Shown here: positions 51,893 to 61,338 of the stretch, one piece after another
How the letters are laid out: each line of letters begins with the position of its first letter
How positions within the stretch are numbered: position 1 is the first letter of the stretch
Source: Enterococcus_K sp051713825
GTDB lineage: Bacteria > Bacillota > Bacilli > Lactobacillales > Enterococcaceae
DNA: 64,000 bases
Direction of reading: 5' to 3'
Assembly: GCF_051713825.1 (NCBI RefSeq)
Contig: NZ_JBIOQR010000001.1
Span: forward strand, 1,302,001-1,366,000
Notes under the pieces: generated by a model
What the model saw: only the letters and a program-made list of their open reading frames with translations
Database searches by the model: none
What the model was told of the DNA's origin: nothing
Translations under genes and position numbers: made by a program

Positions 51893-53386
51893 GTGAATTT
51901 TTTGCAAAGAGCAATAAGTAGTGTGACCAGAAGAAAGGGTAAATCAATTATCTTATTCTTAGTCATTTTTGTGCTAGGAAACGTGATTGCAGGGGCGATT
52001 GCAATCCAACAATCAACAACGAATGTTGAGAAAGATGTCAAAGCCAAATTGGGGGCAAATGCAACCATTGATATGGATTATGACAAATTTGAGAAGGATA
52101 ACGAGGGGTCAGCTAAGGGGATAGATTACCCTGATCCACCAAAGTTAGATGTCTACAAAAAGATTGGGCAATTATCTTATGTAAAGTATTTTGATTATAA
52201 TGCTTATTCACATTTTTCAACAAAAAAAATAAAATATTTTGATTATCAGACAGAAGATGAGGATGAAGATGGAGGCATGCAGATGAGTGGCATGCAGTAT
52301 TTTATTCTTAAAGGGGTTAATTATCCAAAACTTTTAGATATCGAGCAAGGCAAAATTAACATGGTTGAAGGAAATGTCTTCACGGATAAGGATATTGAAG
52401 AGGGCACAACGAATGCCGTTGTTGGAAGAAGATTTGCAGAATTAAACAATCTTTCTATTGGAGATCAACTGGTGATTAACGCATCAAATGAAGATACTTT
52501 GGGCTATGATAATAATGGGAATCAAGTTGATGTGAAACCAGAAGATATCAAAGCAATCGATTTTCCTGTCAAAATAGTTGGTTTTTTTGAGCCTGTAAAA
52601 GCAGAGAAAGAACCGAAAAAGAATAGCGACGAATATTACAATCAAAAATTTGCATCTAGTGAACTAGAGAATAGTGTTTATTTACCAAATAAAACTGTCC
52701 AAGAGTTTAATAAGAAGTTAGCGACTATCTATCCAGAAGAATACGGTATGGAGGAACAGATGGAATATTATTCGCCAACTTATATATTAAATAATCCAGA
52801 AGACACGGAAGCATTCAAACAAGAGGCTGAACCATTATTACCAAAATATTATCAAGTGCGTGCTTCATCTGATCAATATGATGAAATTGGCGGAAGTATG
52901 AAAAAAATGGGGCAAATATCAAAATATGTAGTAATTATTTCTGTTATTGCGACTCTTTTAATCATCGGACTAGTCGTGTTGTTGTTTATGAGAGATAGAA
53001 AACATGAATTAGGTATTTATCTATCGATTGGTGAGACTCGTGGAAAAGTAATGGGGCAAATCATGATCGAGTTACTGATTATCAGTGCATTAGCTTTAGT
53101 GCTGTCTCTAATTACTGGGAATTTATTAGGAAATGCGGTCTCTAATTCACTTATGCAATCTGATTTCCTACAGACAAGTACTGAAAATGGCATGATGTTC
53201 TATGGTGGAAGGGACGTATATTCAAGTACTATCACTGCAGATGATGTAACTTCTGCATTTAAAGTTACTTTCTCAGCAGGTTATATTATCACGTATTTAT
53301 TGGTAGGCTTAGGGACAGTGCTTGTCTCAGCTTTATTGCCATTATTGTATATTTTACGCTTAAATCCAAAAAAAATTATGATGTAA
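51893..53386 (+). CDS. ABC transporter permease, FtsX/MacB-like
   Basis: About 497 residues. One N-terminal membrane helix follows RKGKSIILFLVIF; then a large extracellular domain of about 310 residues (MacB-like core), then three C-terminal helices of the FtsX domain (about 370-490) with LGIYLSIGETRGKVMGQ. The GTG at 51893 has AAAGGAG 7 nt before it and gives the normal N-terminus (NFLQRAISSVTRRKG). The preceding frame back to 51779 lacks a binding site. This architecture suits mechanotransmission to, or extrusion of, envelope molecules. First of three genes with an ATPase and a PASTA protein. Confidence 0.88.
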   Translation: MNFLQRAISSVTRRKGKSIILFLVIFVLGNVIAGAIAIQQSTTNVEKDVKAKLGANATIDMDYDKFEKDNEGSAKGIDYPDPPKLDVYKKIGQLSYVKYFDYNAYSHFSTKKIKYFDYQTEDEDEDGGMQMSGMQYFILKGVNYPKLLDIEQGKINMVEGNVFTDKDIEEGTTNAVVGRRFAELNNLSIGDQLVINASNEDTLGYDNNGNQVDVKPEDIKAIDFPVKIVGFFEPVKAEKEPKKNSDEYYNQKFASSELENSVYLPNKTVQEFNKKLATIYPEEYGMEEQMEYYSPTYILNNPEDTEAFKQEAEPLLPKYYQVRASSDQYDEIGGSMKKMGQISKYVVIISVIATLLIIGLVVLLFMRDRKHELGIYLSIGETRGKVMGQIMIELLIISALALVLSLITGNLLGNAVSNSLMQSDFLQTSTENGMMFYGGRDVYSSTITADDVTSAFKVTFSAGYIITYLLVGLGTVLVSALLPLLYILRLNPKKIMM

Positions 53387-53398
53387 GGAGGGGACCAC

Positions 53399-54070
53399 AT
53401 GGCGCTTTTAGAAACGAAAAATTTAAGTTATTTTTATCAGGATGGCGATCAACGCCGTTTTATTCTTAAAGATACAAATATCTCTTTTGAAAAAGGGAAA
53501 TTCTATACAATTTTAGGTCAATCTGGGTCAGGAAAAACGACTTTTCTTTCTTTGATTAGTGCTTTAGATGAGCCAAAAGAGGGAGAAATATTGTTAGAAG
53601 GCAAAGATATCAAAAAGATTGGTTACGAGAAGTTTCGTCGCAATGATATCAGTATTATTTTCCAAAGTTATAACTTGGTTCCTTATCTAACTGCCGTTGA
53701 GAATGTGTTAGTGGCAATGTCAATTACAGATAATGAATTACCTGAAAACCATCGCGAGGTCGCTTATAACTTACTTGATTATATCGGGATTACAAAAGCA
53801 AAAGCAGATCGTCTAGTGAATCAGTTATCAGGTGGGGAGCAACAGCGTGTCGCAATTGCTCGAGCACTTGCTACGAATGTTGACATTATCTTAGCCGATG
53901 AGCCAACTGGAAACTTAGATGAAGAGATGGAACAAGAGATTGTTGATATTTTCAAACGTTTAGCAGAAGAACATGGCAAGTGTGTAATTGTTGTTACTCA
54001 CTCCAATGAAATTGCTAAACAATCAGATGAACCGTATTATCTTCATAAAGGTGTGTTAAAACATGAGTGA
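53399..54070 (+). CDS. ABC transporter ATP-binding protein, LolD/MacB-like
   Basis: 223 residues: Walker A GQSGSGKTT, Q-loop IFQSYNLVPYLTAVENV, signature LSGGEQQRVAIARAL, Walker B IILADEPTGNLD and the H-loop VTHSNE. It powers the FtsX-like permease, whose stop lies 12 bp upstream; AAGGAGGGG is the binding site. It overlaps the PASTA gene by 8 bp, so all three are co-translated. Confidence 0.92.
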   Translation: MALLETKNLSYFYQDGDQRRFILKDTNISFEKGKFYTILGQSGSGKTTFLSLISALDEPKEGEILLEGKDIKKIGYEKFRRNDISIIFQSYNLVPYLTAVENVLVAMSITDNELPENHREVAYNLLDYIGITKAKADRLVNQLSGGEQQRVAIARALATNVDIILADEPTGNLDEEMEQEIVDIFKRLAEEHGKCVIVVTHSNEIAKQSDEPYYLHKGVLKHE

Positions 54071-55676
54071 TTTTTTATCGAATTTCACTAGTGATAAATA
54101 CAGTGAAGAACAAAAAAAGACAAAGAAAACAGAAACTCCTTCAAAAAAGGTAGCGGATGCTCCAAAGCAGCCAGATCAAGAACTCTCTAAACCTAGAGAA
54201 AAAACGGCAAAGCCTGAAGAGATATCACGTAATAGTCAACCTGAAGCTGAGAAAAAAGAAACGACAGAAGCATCCACGGAGCGTTTTAGAAGCACTCAGT
54301 CCAATCCAGTAGATGAAGAAACACTAGGTACGGAATCTTCTCCTGAAGAGACGAAGAACGAGACTCCAACTGAGGCTCATGAAGAAATGACTCGTAGTCG
54401 GTTCCAAGAGGAAGAAACCGAAATAGATCCTGACTATAAAAAGAAACAAATTAAAAAATACGGAATCATTGGCGGAATAGCAATAGTCGCTTGTGCGGTT
54501 TTGTTTGGTGTCTATTATCAGCTGACACATGTCAAAGTGCCTGAATTTGTAAAAAAAGATTTATCTGAAGCGAGAACTTGGGTTACTGAAAATGATGTAA
54601 AGCTAAAGGTTGATCAAGTCTATGATTTTGATGCTGAGCCAAACGTGATTATCAAGCAGAGTGTAGCAAAAGATAAAAAAATCAAAAAAGGCAAGGAACT
54701 AGTAATTACTGCCAGTTTGGGACCGGATCCAGATCAAAAAGTTGCTTTGCCTGAGTTTAAAGATTTTTCTGTAGAGGCTGCACGTAACTGGATTGCTGAG
54801 AATAAAGCCGAAAATGTCTCAATCATTGAGGAATATAACGACAAGATTGAGAAAGGGGTCTTTATCAAATCGCAATTTGGCAATAAAGATCTTGATCCTG
54901 CTGAATATGCACGAAAAGATAAGTTACAGGTTTACTACTCAAAAGGGAAAGAAGTTTTTGAGAAGAATATTGAGGTACCTGACTTTAAAGGGAAAATGAA
55001 AACAGAAGTTCAAGAATGGGCAACTAAAAATGGTATCAAATTAGATGCAGCTTCTGTCTTCTCTGATACGGTTGAACCAGAAAAAGTCATTTCTCAAGAA
55101 ACGGCTAAAGGAACAAAAATAGCCAAAAACGATACGTTGAAGATAAAAGTTTCAAAAGGTCAAGCAATCGTTGTTCCAGATTACTCTCAATATACCGTTG
55201 AAGAGGCAGGTCAGCTTCAAACAAAAATAACAGCTCAGATTCGTAGTATTTTCACGACAAATGTTCCTTATGGCCGATTCATCAGCCAATCAGTAGAGGC
55301 TGGAAAAGAATTTAATGACGGCGATGTTCTGCCAAGTGTTAAAGTTCTTTATTCTGAAGGGCAACCCTATCTAAAAGATTTGAGAGGCCAAACGGTTGAA
55401 GGAGATTTACAGAAAACCTTCTATGATGAATTTGAATCAAAAGGTGCATCTATCACTTACGAAGTGTATTATGTCGATTCATCTGAAAGCAAGGGAACTG
55501 TGGTGGAAATGAGTCGTTACAGTGAGTTTATCCCTATAGATGCACATATCTACATTGGTATAAGCAAGGGAAATATAAAACCTGTTGAGACGCCAACAAA
55601 CAATGGAGACAATCAATCACCATCGGATGAGTCGCCAGCAGATAAGCAAATAAATGAAACTGCAGACAAAAAATAA
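54063..55676 (+). CDS. Membrane-anchored PASTA-repeat protein
   Basis: 537 residues: a long charged cytoplasmic segment (1-132, rich in Glu, Lys, Thr and Pro, probably disordered), one membrane helix (about 133-152), then an outer region of about five PASTA-like repeats (starting VKVPEFVKKDLSEA, VALPEFKDFSVEA, IEVPDFKGKMKTE, IVVPDYSQYTVEE and the divergent PYLKDLRGQTVEG), and a low-complexity tail. PASTA domains bind peptidoglycan stem peptides or lipid II in PknB-type kinases and PBPs. There is no kinase or transpeptidase domain. Coupled to an FtsX-type ABC pair, it could sense or follow the cell wall; that is inference. Confidence 0.85.
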   Translation: MSDFLSNFTSDKYSEEQKKTKKTETPSKKVADAPKQPDQELSKPREKTAKPEEISRNSQPEAEKKETTEASTERFRSTQSNPVDEETLGTESSPEETKNETPTEAHEEMTRSRFQEEETEIDPDYKKKQIKKYGIIGGIAIVACAVLFGVYYQLTHVKVPEFVKKDLSEARTWVTENDVKLKVDQVYDFDAEPNVIIKQSVAKDKKIKKGKELVITASLGPDPDQKVALPEFKDFSVEAARNWIAENKAENVSIIEEYNDKIEKGVFIKSQFGNKDLDPAEYARKDKLQVYYSKGKEVFEKNIEVPDFKGKMKTEVQEWATKNGIKLDAASVFSDTVEPEKVISQETAKGTKIAKNDTLKIKVSKGQAIVVPDYSQYTVEEAGQLQTKITAQIRSIFTTNVPYGRFISQSVEAGKEFNDGDVLPSVKVLYSEGQPYLKDLRGQTVEGDLQKTFYDEFESKGASITYEVYYVDSSESKGTVVEMSRYSEFIPIDAHIYIGISKGNIKPVETPTNNGDNQSPSDESPADKQINETADKK

Positions 55677-55692
55677 AAGTATGTAAATGAAT

Positions 55693-55779
55693 AAAAAAAC
55701 TATCGGCAGATGGGCTAGCATTGGATAAAACAAAGTATTTTGGTTTATTCGAGCGAGCTATCCACCGATAGTTTTTTTA
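55693..55779 (+). terminator. Terminator of the ABC-PASTA operon
   Basis: AAAAAACTATCGG pairs with CCGATAGTTTTTTT, with a second inner GATGGGCTAGC/GAGCTATC-like arm; a T7 run follows. Confidence 0.85.
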
Positions 55780-55928
55780 GGAGTAGCGAGTAATATACAA
55801 ATATATATCGTGTGAATCTTTAAGATGTGGTAAACAATCAAAAAAAATATCAAAAATACATAGGAAATGAAAAAACTTATTGTTATAATATTCAAGATAG
55901 CTTGAATTCTAAAGGGGAGGAAAAAAGA

Positions 55929-56720
55929 ATGTTACGTTTTTTTCCGCAAAAAAATAAGTATGTACCAGAAGAAGCAGAATTCCTATTTGATGAGAATGGG
56001 TCAATTCCTAAACATATTGCAGTAATAATGGATGGAAACGGTCGTTGGGCGCAGAATCGTAGGCTGCCAAGAGTTGCCGGTCATAAAGAAGGAATGGAGA
56101 CTGTTAAGCGGATTACTAAGCATGCATCAAGACTTGGGATAAAAGTGCTGACACTCTATGCTTTTTCAACGGAAAATTGGAAACGACCGAGTGATGAAGT
56201 CAATTTTTTGATGCAGTTGCCTGTAGATTTTTTCGACGTGTTTGTGCCAGAGCTGATTGAGGAAAACGTCAAGGTCCAAGTGATGGGCTACAAGAAGCTG
56301 TTGCCAGAGCATACGCAAAAAGCAGTGGCAGATGCCATTCAACAAACGAAGGATAACACTGGAATGATTTTAAACTTTGCTTTAAACTATGGAAGTCGAG
56401 CAGAAATCGTGACGGCCGTACAAGAAATTGCCAAAGAAGTCGAAGAAAATCAGTTGGATGCACAAGAAATTACGGAAGAAACAATTGCCAATCACCTAAT
56501 GACTAACTTTTTACCTGGTGATTTGAGAGACCCAGAATTAGTCATTCGAACTAGTGGTGAGGAAAGAATAAGCAACTTTTTGTTATGGCAGATTGCGTAT
56601 AGTGAATTATTTTTTACGAATGCTTTGTGGCCTGATTTTACACCGAACTTACTGGAAACGGCAATTGCTTCGTTTCAGAATAGGAATCGTCGTTTTGGTG
56701 GATTAAAAGAGACGACATAA
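55929..56720 (+). CDS. uppS: Undecaprenyl diphosphate synthase
   Basis: 263 residues, cis-prenyltransferase: catalytic Asp in IAVIMDGNGRWA, LTLYAFSTENWKRP, and the IPP-binding RTSGEERISNFLLWQ. It extends FPP to C55-PP, the lipid carrier for peptidoglycan and teichoic acids. I chose the ATG at 55929 because GGGGAGG precedes it; an upstream frame to 55827 is not family-like. cdsA starts 15 bp later. Confidence 0.96.
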   Translation: MLRFFPQKNKYVPEEAEFLFDENGSIPKHIAVIMDGNGRWAQNRRLPRVAGHKEGMETVKRITKHASRLGIKVLTLYAFSTENWKRPSDEVNFLMQLPVDFFDVFVPELIEENVKVQVMGYKKLLPEHTQKAVADAIQQTKDNTGMILNFALNYGSRAEIVTAVQEIAKEVEENQLDAQEITEETIANHLMTNFLPGDLRDPELVIRTSGEERISNFLLWQIAYSELFFTNALWPDFTPNLLETAIASFQNRNRRFGGLKETT

Positions 56721-56734
56721 GAGGAGGAACTACA

Positions 56735-57535
56735 TTGAGACAACGAGTGATTACAGCAGTGGTGGCACTCATTATATTTATTCCGATTATTTGGATAGGC
56801 GGGTTAGTTTTACAACTTTCAGCGGCGGTATTAGCTGTTGTAGGCGTATATGAGCTGTTTCGGATGAAGGGATTAACGATTGCCAGTTTGGAAGGAGTCT
56901 TGGCTTCCCTGGGCGCTATTATTTTGGTTTTACCTGTGAACGATTTGCTCCCTTTCTTGCCGGATAAAACGGATAGCTTTTTGTTATATTATTTGATTGT
57001 ATTAATTATTTTGGGCATTTGCGTATTTTCAAAAAATACCTATTCAATTGATGAAGCAGGCTTTCCTGTCATTGTTAGTTTGTATGTAGGAGTAGGTTTC
57101 CAAAATTTCGTGAATGCGCGAATGGCTGGATTTGAAGTACTATTGTTTGCCTTGTTTGTGGTTTGGGCAACCGATATTGGTGCGTATATGGTAGGGCGAA
57201 AATATGGACAAAGAAAGCTTTGGCCGGAAGTCTCACCCAATAAAACCATTGAAGGCGCACTTGGTGGAATTATCAGTGCGGTGGTTGTTGCCGCTATTTA
57301 CTTGTTCATCTATCCAAAAGCAGATTTCTTTTCTTATAGTGCAGTTGTCATGGTTCTTTTAACAATTGTTTTTTCAATTGTTGGTCAATTTGGCGATTTA
57401 GTCGAATCTTCAATTAAACGTCACTATGGCGTTAAAGACTCAGGCACGATTTTGCCTGGACACGGCGGCATTTTGGATCGTTTTGATAGTTTATTATTTG
57501 TTTTCCCGGTAATGCACATTTTAGGCGTATTTTAA
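56735..57535 (+). CDS. cdsA: Phosphatidate cytidylyltransferase
   Basis: 266 residues with about eight membrane helices and the family signature KDSGTILPGHGGILDRFDS near the C-terminus, with DIGAYMVGRKYGQRKL before it. It makes CDP-diacylglycerol from phosphatidate and CTP for phospholipid synthesis. It starts at a TTG preceded by GAGGAGG. It forms a pair with uppS; a terminator-like hairpin follows. Confidence 0.96.
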   Translation: MRQRVITAVVALIIFIPIIWIGGLVLQLSAAVLAVVGVYELFRMKGLTIASLEGVLASLGAIILVLPVNDLLPFLPDKTDSFLLYYLIVLIILGICVFSKNTYSIDEAGFPVIVSLYVGVGFQNFVNARMAGFEVLLFALFVVWATDIGAYMVGRKYGQRKLWPEVSPNKTIEGALGGIISAVVVAAIYLFIYPKADFFSYSAVVMVLLTIVFSIVGQFGDLVESSIKRHYGVKDSGTILPGHGGILDRFDSLLFVFPVMHILGVF

Positions 57536-57583
57536 ATTAGAAGAGGGAAAAAACGTTTAACACTATTTATCTTTGAATCGAGG

Positions 57584-57632
57584 GGACTGGGACATTAGTC
57601 AAAAATGACAGATGTTTCAGTCGTCTTTTTTA
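57584..57632 (+). terminator. Terminator after cdsA
   Basis: GACTGGGACAT pairs imperfectly with ATGTTTCAGTC, followed by a T-run. Confidence 0.65.
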
Positions 57633-57659
57633 TTAAAAGTGGGGACTAAATAGAAGAAT

Positions 57660-57689
57660 TTGGCGATTTAGTAGTAGTTATGATAAAAT
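57660..57689 (+). promoter_or_regulatory. Candidate rseP promoter
   Basis: -35 TTGGCG, an 18-bp spacer and -10 TAAAAT, about 90 bp before rseP, after the cdsA terminator. Confidence 0.45.
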
Positions 57690-57779
57690 GAGTGGTGTTT
57701 TATATAATAATTTTAGAAAATTCATTCCATACGTGAATACTTCGAGAAAAGAATTTTTAGAGAAAAGGAAGGGAAATAG

Positions 57780-59048
57780 ATGAAGACAATTATAACGTTT
57801 ATTATTGTTTTTGGTGTCTTAGTGATTGTCCATGAATTTGGTCATTTCTTTTTTGCCAAGCGATCAGGTATATTAGTTCGCGAGTTTGCAATTGGCATGG
57901 GACCAAAAATTGTGGCACACCAAGCCAAAGATGGAACGACCTACACCTTACGACTGCTGCCAATTGGTGGGTATGTTCGAATGGCAGGGATGGGCGAAGA
58001 GGAAACAGAGCTTTCACCAGGAATGCCTCTTTCAGTTGAGCTGAATGAAGAGGGTGTTGTTACAAAAATTAATACAAGTAAGAAGGTTCAGTTGACCAAT
58101 AGTATTCCAATGGAGCTGGTTCGTCATGATCTAGAAGATGAATTAACGATCTCTGGTTTTGTCAATGGAGATGAATCAGAAGCGATGACCTATCCTGTCT
58201 TGCATGAAGCGACAATTATTGAAGCAGATGGAACGGAAGTCCGGATTGCACCACGAGATGTTCAATTTCAATCTGCTAAGCTATGGCAACGGATGCTAAC
58301 TAATTTTGCCGGTCCGATGAATAATTTTATTTTAGCGATCGTCTTATTCATTATTTTAGCTTTTATGCGTGGTGGAGTCTCGGTGACCAATACGAATCAG
58401 CTTGGAGAAATTCAGCCAAATGGTGTCGCTGAAAAAGCTGGTCTAAAAAAAGAGGATAAAGTTGTTTCAATCAATGGCGAAAAAATCACTGATTGGAATG
58501 AACTTGCAACAGTCATCTCTGAAAATCCAGAGAAGGAGTTAGACTTTATCATTGATCGAAAGGGTGAAGAATTCTCGATTTCTGTGACACCAAGAGCGGA
58601 AAAATCTGGAAAACAGTCTGTCGGTAAACTAGATATTGCTGTTCCAATGAAGACTGGTTTAACAGATAAGATTTTTGGTGGGGTGACCCAAGCGTTTGAT
58701 AGCTCTTTGACAATTTTTAAAGCATTAGGCTCGTTACTGACGGGGTTTAGTCTAAATAAACTGGGAGGACCGGTTATGATGTTCCAAATGTCCTCACAGG
58801 CAGCGAGTGAAGGGATTACGACAATTATAGCCTTTATGGCGATGCTTTCAATGAATCTCGGAATTATGAATTTACTGCCGATCCCAGCTTTGGATGGTGG
58901 GAAATTAGTCTTGAATATCTTTGAGGGTGTTCGAGGAAAACCGTTGAGTCAAGAAAAAGAAGGAATTTTGACATTCGTCGGTTTTGGGTTACTGATGGTA
59001 TTGATGGTTCTAGTTACATGGAACGATATCCAGCGCTTCTTTTTTTGA
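57780..59048 (+). CDS. rseP: Site-2 zinc metalloprotease RseP (Eep in enterococci)
   Basis: 422 residues. The zinc site HEFGH is in the first membrane helix (about residues 18-22) and the second active-site motif LLPIPALDGGK in the third. A PDZ domain (about 195-275) lies between. It cuts small transmembrane helices, releasing pheromone peptides from lipoprotein signal peptides and activating extracytoplasmic sigma factors in enterococci. The gene follows cdsA with no dxr between, as expected in bacteria using the mevalonate pathway. Confidence 0.94.
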   Translation: MKTIITFIIVFGVLVIVHEFGHFFFAKRSGILVREFAIGMGPKIVAHQAKDGTTYTLRLLPIGGYVRMAGMGEEETELSPGMPLSVELNEEGVVTKINTSKKVQLTNSIPMELVRHDLEDELTISGFVNGDESEAMTYPVLHEATIIEADGTEVRIAPRDVQFQSAKLWQRMLTNFAGPMNNFILAIVLFIILAFMRGGVSVTNTNQLGEIQPNGVAEKAGLKKEDKVVSINGEKITDWNELATVISENPEKELDFIIDRKGEEFSISVTPRAEKSGKQSVGKLDIAVPMKTGLTDKIFGGVTQAFDSSLTIFKALGSLLTGFSLNKLGGPVMMFQMSSQAASEGITTIIAFMAMLSMNLGIMNLLPIPALDGGKLVLNIFEGVRGKPLSQEKEGILTFVGFGLLMVLMVLVTWNDIQRFFF

Positions 59049-59130
59049 TGGATAAATGTGTTAGACGTTTGTTAGGGGGAACTAATAAACAGGGATGCAC
59101 AGATACGCGTGCATAAAAAGGAGAAAAAGA

Positions 59131-60843
59131 ATGAAACAATCAAAAATGCTAATTCCTACATTACGTGAGGTTCCAAGTGATGCAGAGAATTTGAGTCAAC
59201 AAATGCTTTTACGAGGAGGATTTATCCGTCAAGTATCAGCCGGTATCTATTCATATTTACCATTGGCGAATCGCGTTTTAGAGAAATTAAAAGCCATTAT
59301 TCGTGAAGAATTGGCTAAAATAGATGCCATTGAGATGTTAATGCCAGCCTTGCTTCCTGCAGAGCTATGGAAGGAGTCAGGCCGCTATGACACATATGGC
59401 CCAAATTTATATCATGTGGAGGATCGTAATCAGCGAGCGATGATTTTAGCTCCGACCCATGAAGAAGTCTTCACTGAGTTAATTCGAGATGAAATCAACT
59501 CGTATAAACGATTGCCGATTTCACTGTATCAAATACAAACGAAGTTTAGAGATGAAAAAAGACCTCGTTTTGGATTACTCAGAACAAGAGAATTTATCAT
59601 GAAGGATGCGTATTCTTTCCACTCAGATGAGGAAAGCTTAGCAATCGTTTATAAACAGTTTGAACAGGCTTATTCGGCAATTTTTAAACGAGCAGGTCTG
59701 AATTTTCGAGCAGTGATTGGCGATGGTGGTGCGATGGGTGGCAAGGATTCCAAAGAATTCATGGCTATTTCTGATATTGGGGAAGATACCATTTGTTATT
59801 CTACCGAGACAGACTATGCGGCTAATTTAGAAATGGCCACAAGCCTTTATACACCTAAGAAAGCACAAGCAAAAATGTTGGAATTAGAGAAAGTTTCAAC
59901 GCCTGAGGTTCAGACTGTTGAAGAGGTGGCAGAATTTTTTAAGGTAGAATCTAAAAGAGTTGCCAAATCCATTTTATTTATGGCTGATAAAAAGCCCGTC
60001 TTAGCAGTTGTTCGTGGAGACCACGAAGTTAATGAAGTTAAGCTAAAAAATTTAATGGGTGTAGAAACATTGGAAAGAGCTTCAGAACTAGAAGCCCAGA
60101 CCTATCTCCATGCGGATTTTGGTTCAATTGGTCCTATCGGTGTGCCTGAGGAGGTCAAAGTGATTGCGGACTTATATGTTCAAGACATGGCAAACTTTGT
60201 TGTGGGAGCCAATGAAGCCGGTTATCACTATCAGCAAGTGAATTTAGGTCGTGACTTTTCTCCAGAGTTATTTGAAGATATTCGATTTGTCCAAGAAGGT
60301 GATCCTGCTCCATCAGGAAATGGCGTATTGGAGTTTGTCAAGGGAATTGAAATTGGTCATATATTCAAATTGGGGACTCGGTATAGTCAAGCGATGGATG
60401 CCACTGTTTTAGATGAAAATGGTCGAGAGACGTATATTAAAATGGGCTGTTACGGCATTGGCGTTAGTCGTTTGTTAGCGGCAATCGTTGAGCAAAATTC
60501 TGATGAGGAAGGGATTCATTGGCCAAATGGCATTGCGCCTTTTGATATTCATGTCGTTCAGATGAATGTCAGTGATGAATATCAAACCAGACTTTCAGAA
60601 GAGGTTGAAGAAATCATGTCATCAGCAGGTTACGAAGTATTGGTAGATGATCGAAACGAACGTGCTGGTGTAAAATTTGCTGATTCGGACCTTATCGGAT
60701 GCCCAATTCGAATTACGGTTGGAAAAAAAGCAGTCGACGGTGTTGTAGAAGTGAAAATTAAAAAATCTGGTGCGATGTTAGAGGTCCGAAAAGAAGAACT
60801 CGTCAACACACTAGAAATTCTAGGAAATTCTGAAGAAGAGTAA
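59131..60843 (+). CDS. proS: Proline-tRNA ligase
   Basis: 570 residues, bacterial-type ProRS with the editing (INS) domain. Motifs: REVPSDAENLSQQMLLRGG at the N-terminus, class II motif 2 RDEKRPRFGLLRTREF, the INS domain at about 240-400 (VLAVVRGDHEVNEVKL), and motif 3 GIGVSRLLAAI. It charges tRNA-Pro and clears Ala-tRNA-Pro. The ATG at 59131 follows AAGGAGA; an earlier start at 59095 lacks a binding site. No T-box leader is visible. Confidence 0.96.
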   Translation: MKQSKMLIPTLREVPSDAENLSQQMLLRGGFIRQVSAGIYSYLPLANRVLEKLKAIIREELAKIDAIEMLMPALLPAELWKESGRYDTYGPNLYHVEDRNQRAMILAPTHEEVFTELIRDEINSYKRLPISLYQIQTKFRDEKRPRFGLLRTREFIMKDAYSFHSDEESLAIVYKQFEQAYSAIFKRAGLNFRAVIGDGGAMGGKDSKEFMAISDIGEDTICYSTETDYAANLEMATSLYTPKKAQAKMLELEKVSTPEVQTVEEVAEFFKVESKRVAKSILFMADKKPVLAVVRGDHEVNEVKLKNLMGVETLERASELEAQTYLHADFGSIGPIGVPEEVKVIADLYVQDMANFVVGANEAGYHYQQVNLGRDFSPELFEDIRFVQEGDPAPSGNGVLEFVKGIEIGHIFKLGTRYSQAMDATVLDENGRETYIKMGCYGIGVSRLLAAIVEQNSDEEGIHWPNGIAPFDIHVVQMNVSDEYQTRLSEEVEEIMSSAGYEVLVDDRNERAGVKFADSDLIGCPIRITVGKKAVDGVVEVKIKKSGAMLEVRKEELVNTLEILGNSEEE

Positions 60844-60861
60844 TTAGAAATAGCAAAAGCC

Positions 60862-60900
60862 AAAAAAGATTGATGCCAAAAATAAGCATCAATCTTTTTT
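60862..60900 (+). terminator. Terminator after proS
   Basis: AAAAAGATTGATGC pairs perfectly with GCATCAATCTTTTTT around a 9-nt loop. Confidence 0.9.
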
Positions 60901-61133
60901 GCCAGTCCCACTTTTGTATGACCATTTAGTGGGATGGTAAGCGCGGTGCGATAAGAGTGAAATGTTTCATTTCACTTCCTTATATAGCACTAGTTGCCAG
61001 TCCCACTTTTGTATGACCATTTAGTGGGATGGTAAGCGTAGTACGATAAGAGTGAAATGTTTCATTTCACCTCCTTTGAGTTAGTACTAGCAGGGATGGT
61101 AAGCGAAGTGCGATAGAGACGAAATGAGATTCC
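60901..61133. repeat. Tandem 95-bp repeat, two full copies and one partial copy
   Basis: Copies start at 60901 and 60996 with GCCAGTCCCACTTTTG and continue nearly identically for about 75 bp. A third, partial copy from 61091 keeps GGGATGGTAAGCGAAGTGCGATA. Each full copy holds two hairpins: CCCACT/AGTGGG and GTGAAATG-TTT-CATTTCAC. The stretch is noncoding and sits between proS and polC. A related core occurs at about 38775 by the IS3 hairpin. The remainder to 61338 holds an AAGGAAA/TTTCCTT hairpin and the polC binding site. Confidence 0.85.
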
Positions 61134-61338
61134 TAAAGTTTAGCTTTAGCGATTCAAGGAAAATGTTTCCTTAAAACAATCGGTAGAAACTTGTTGTTCT
61201 TCTTAATTTTTGAGGAAAGTTTTAATGAAACTCACGCCAAAAAACGGTATACTTAATAGTGCTGAAGGAAAGCTATTTATTTTAAAATAAAAATAAATTA
61301 ACCAATATTTTACCATAAAAGAAAGGGAGTAATGTTTC

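Noticed and set aside
60901..61133. Tandem repeats as a CRISPR array
   Set aside because: Units are 95 bp and nearly identical throughout, with no unique spacers and no cas genes.
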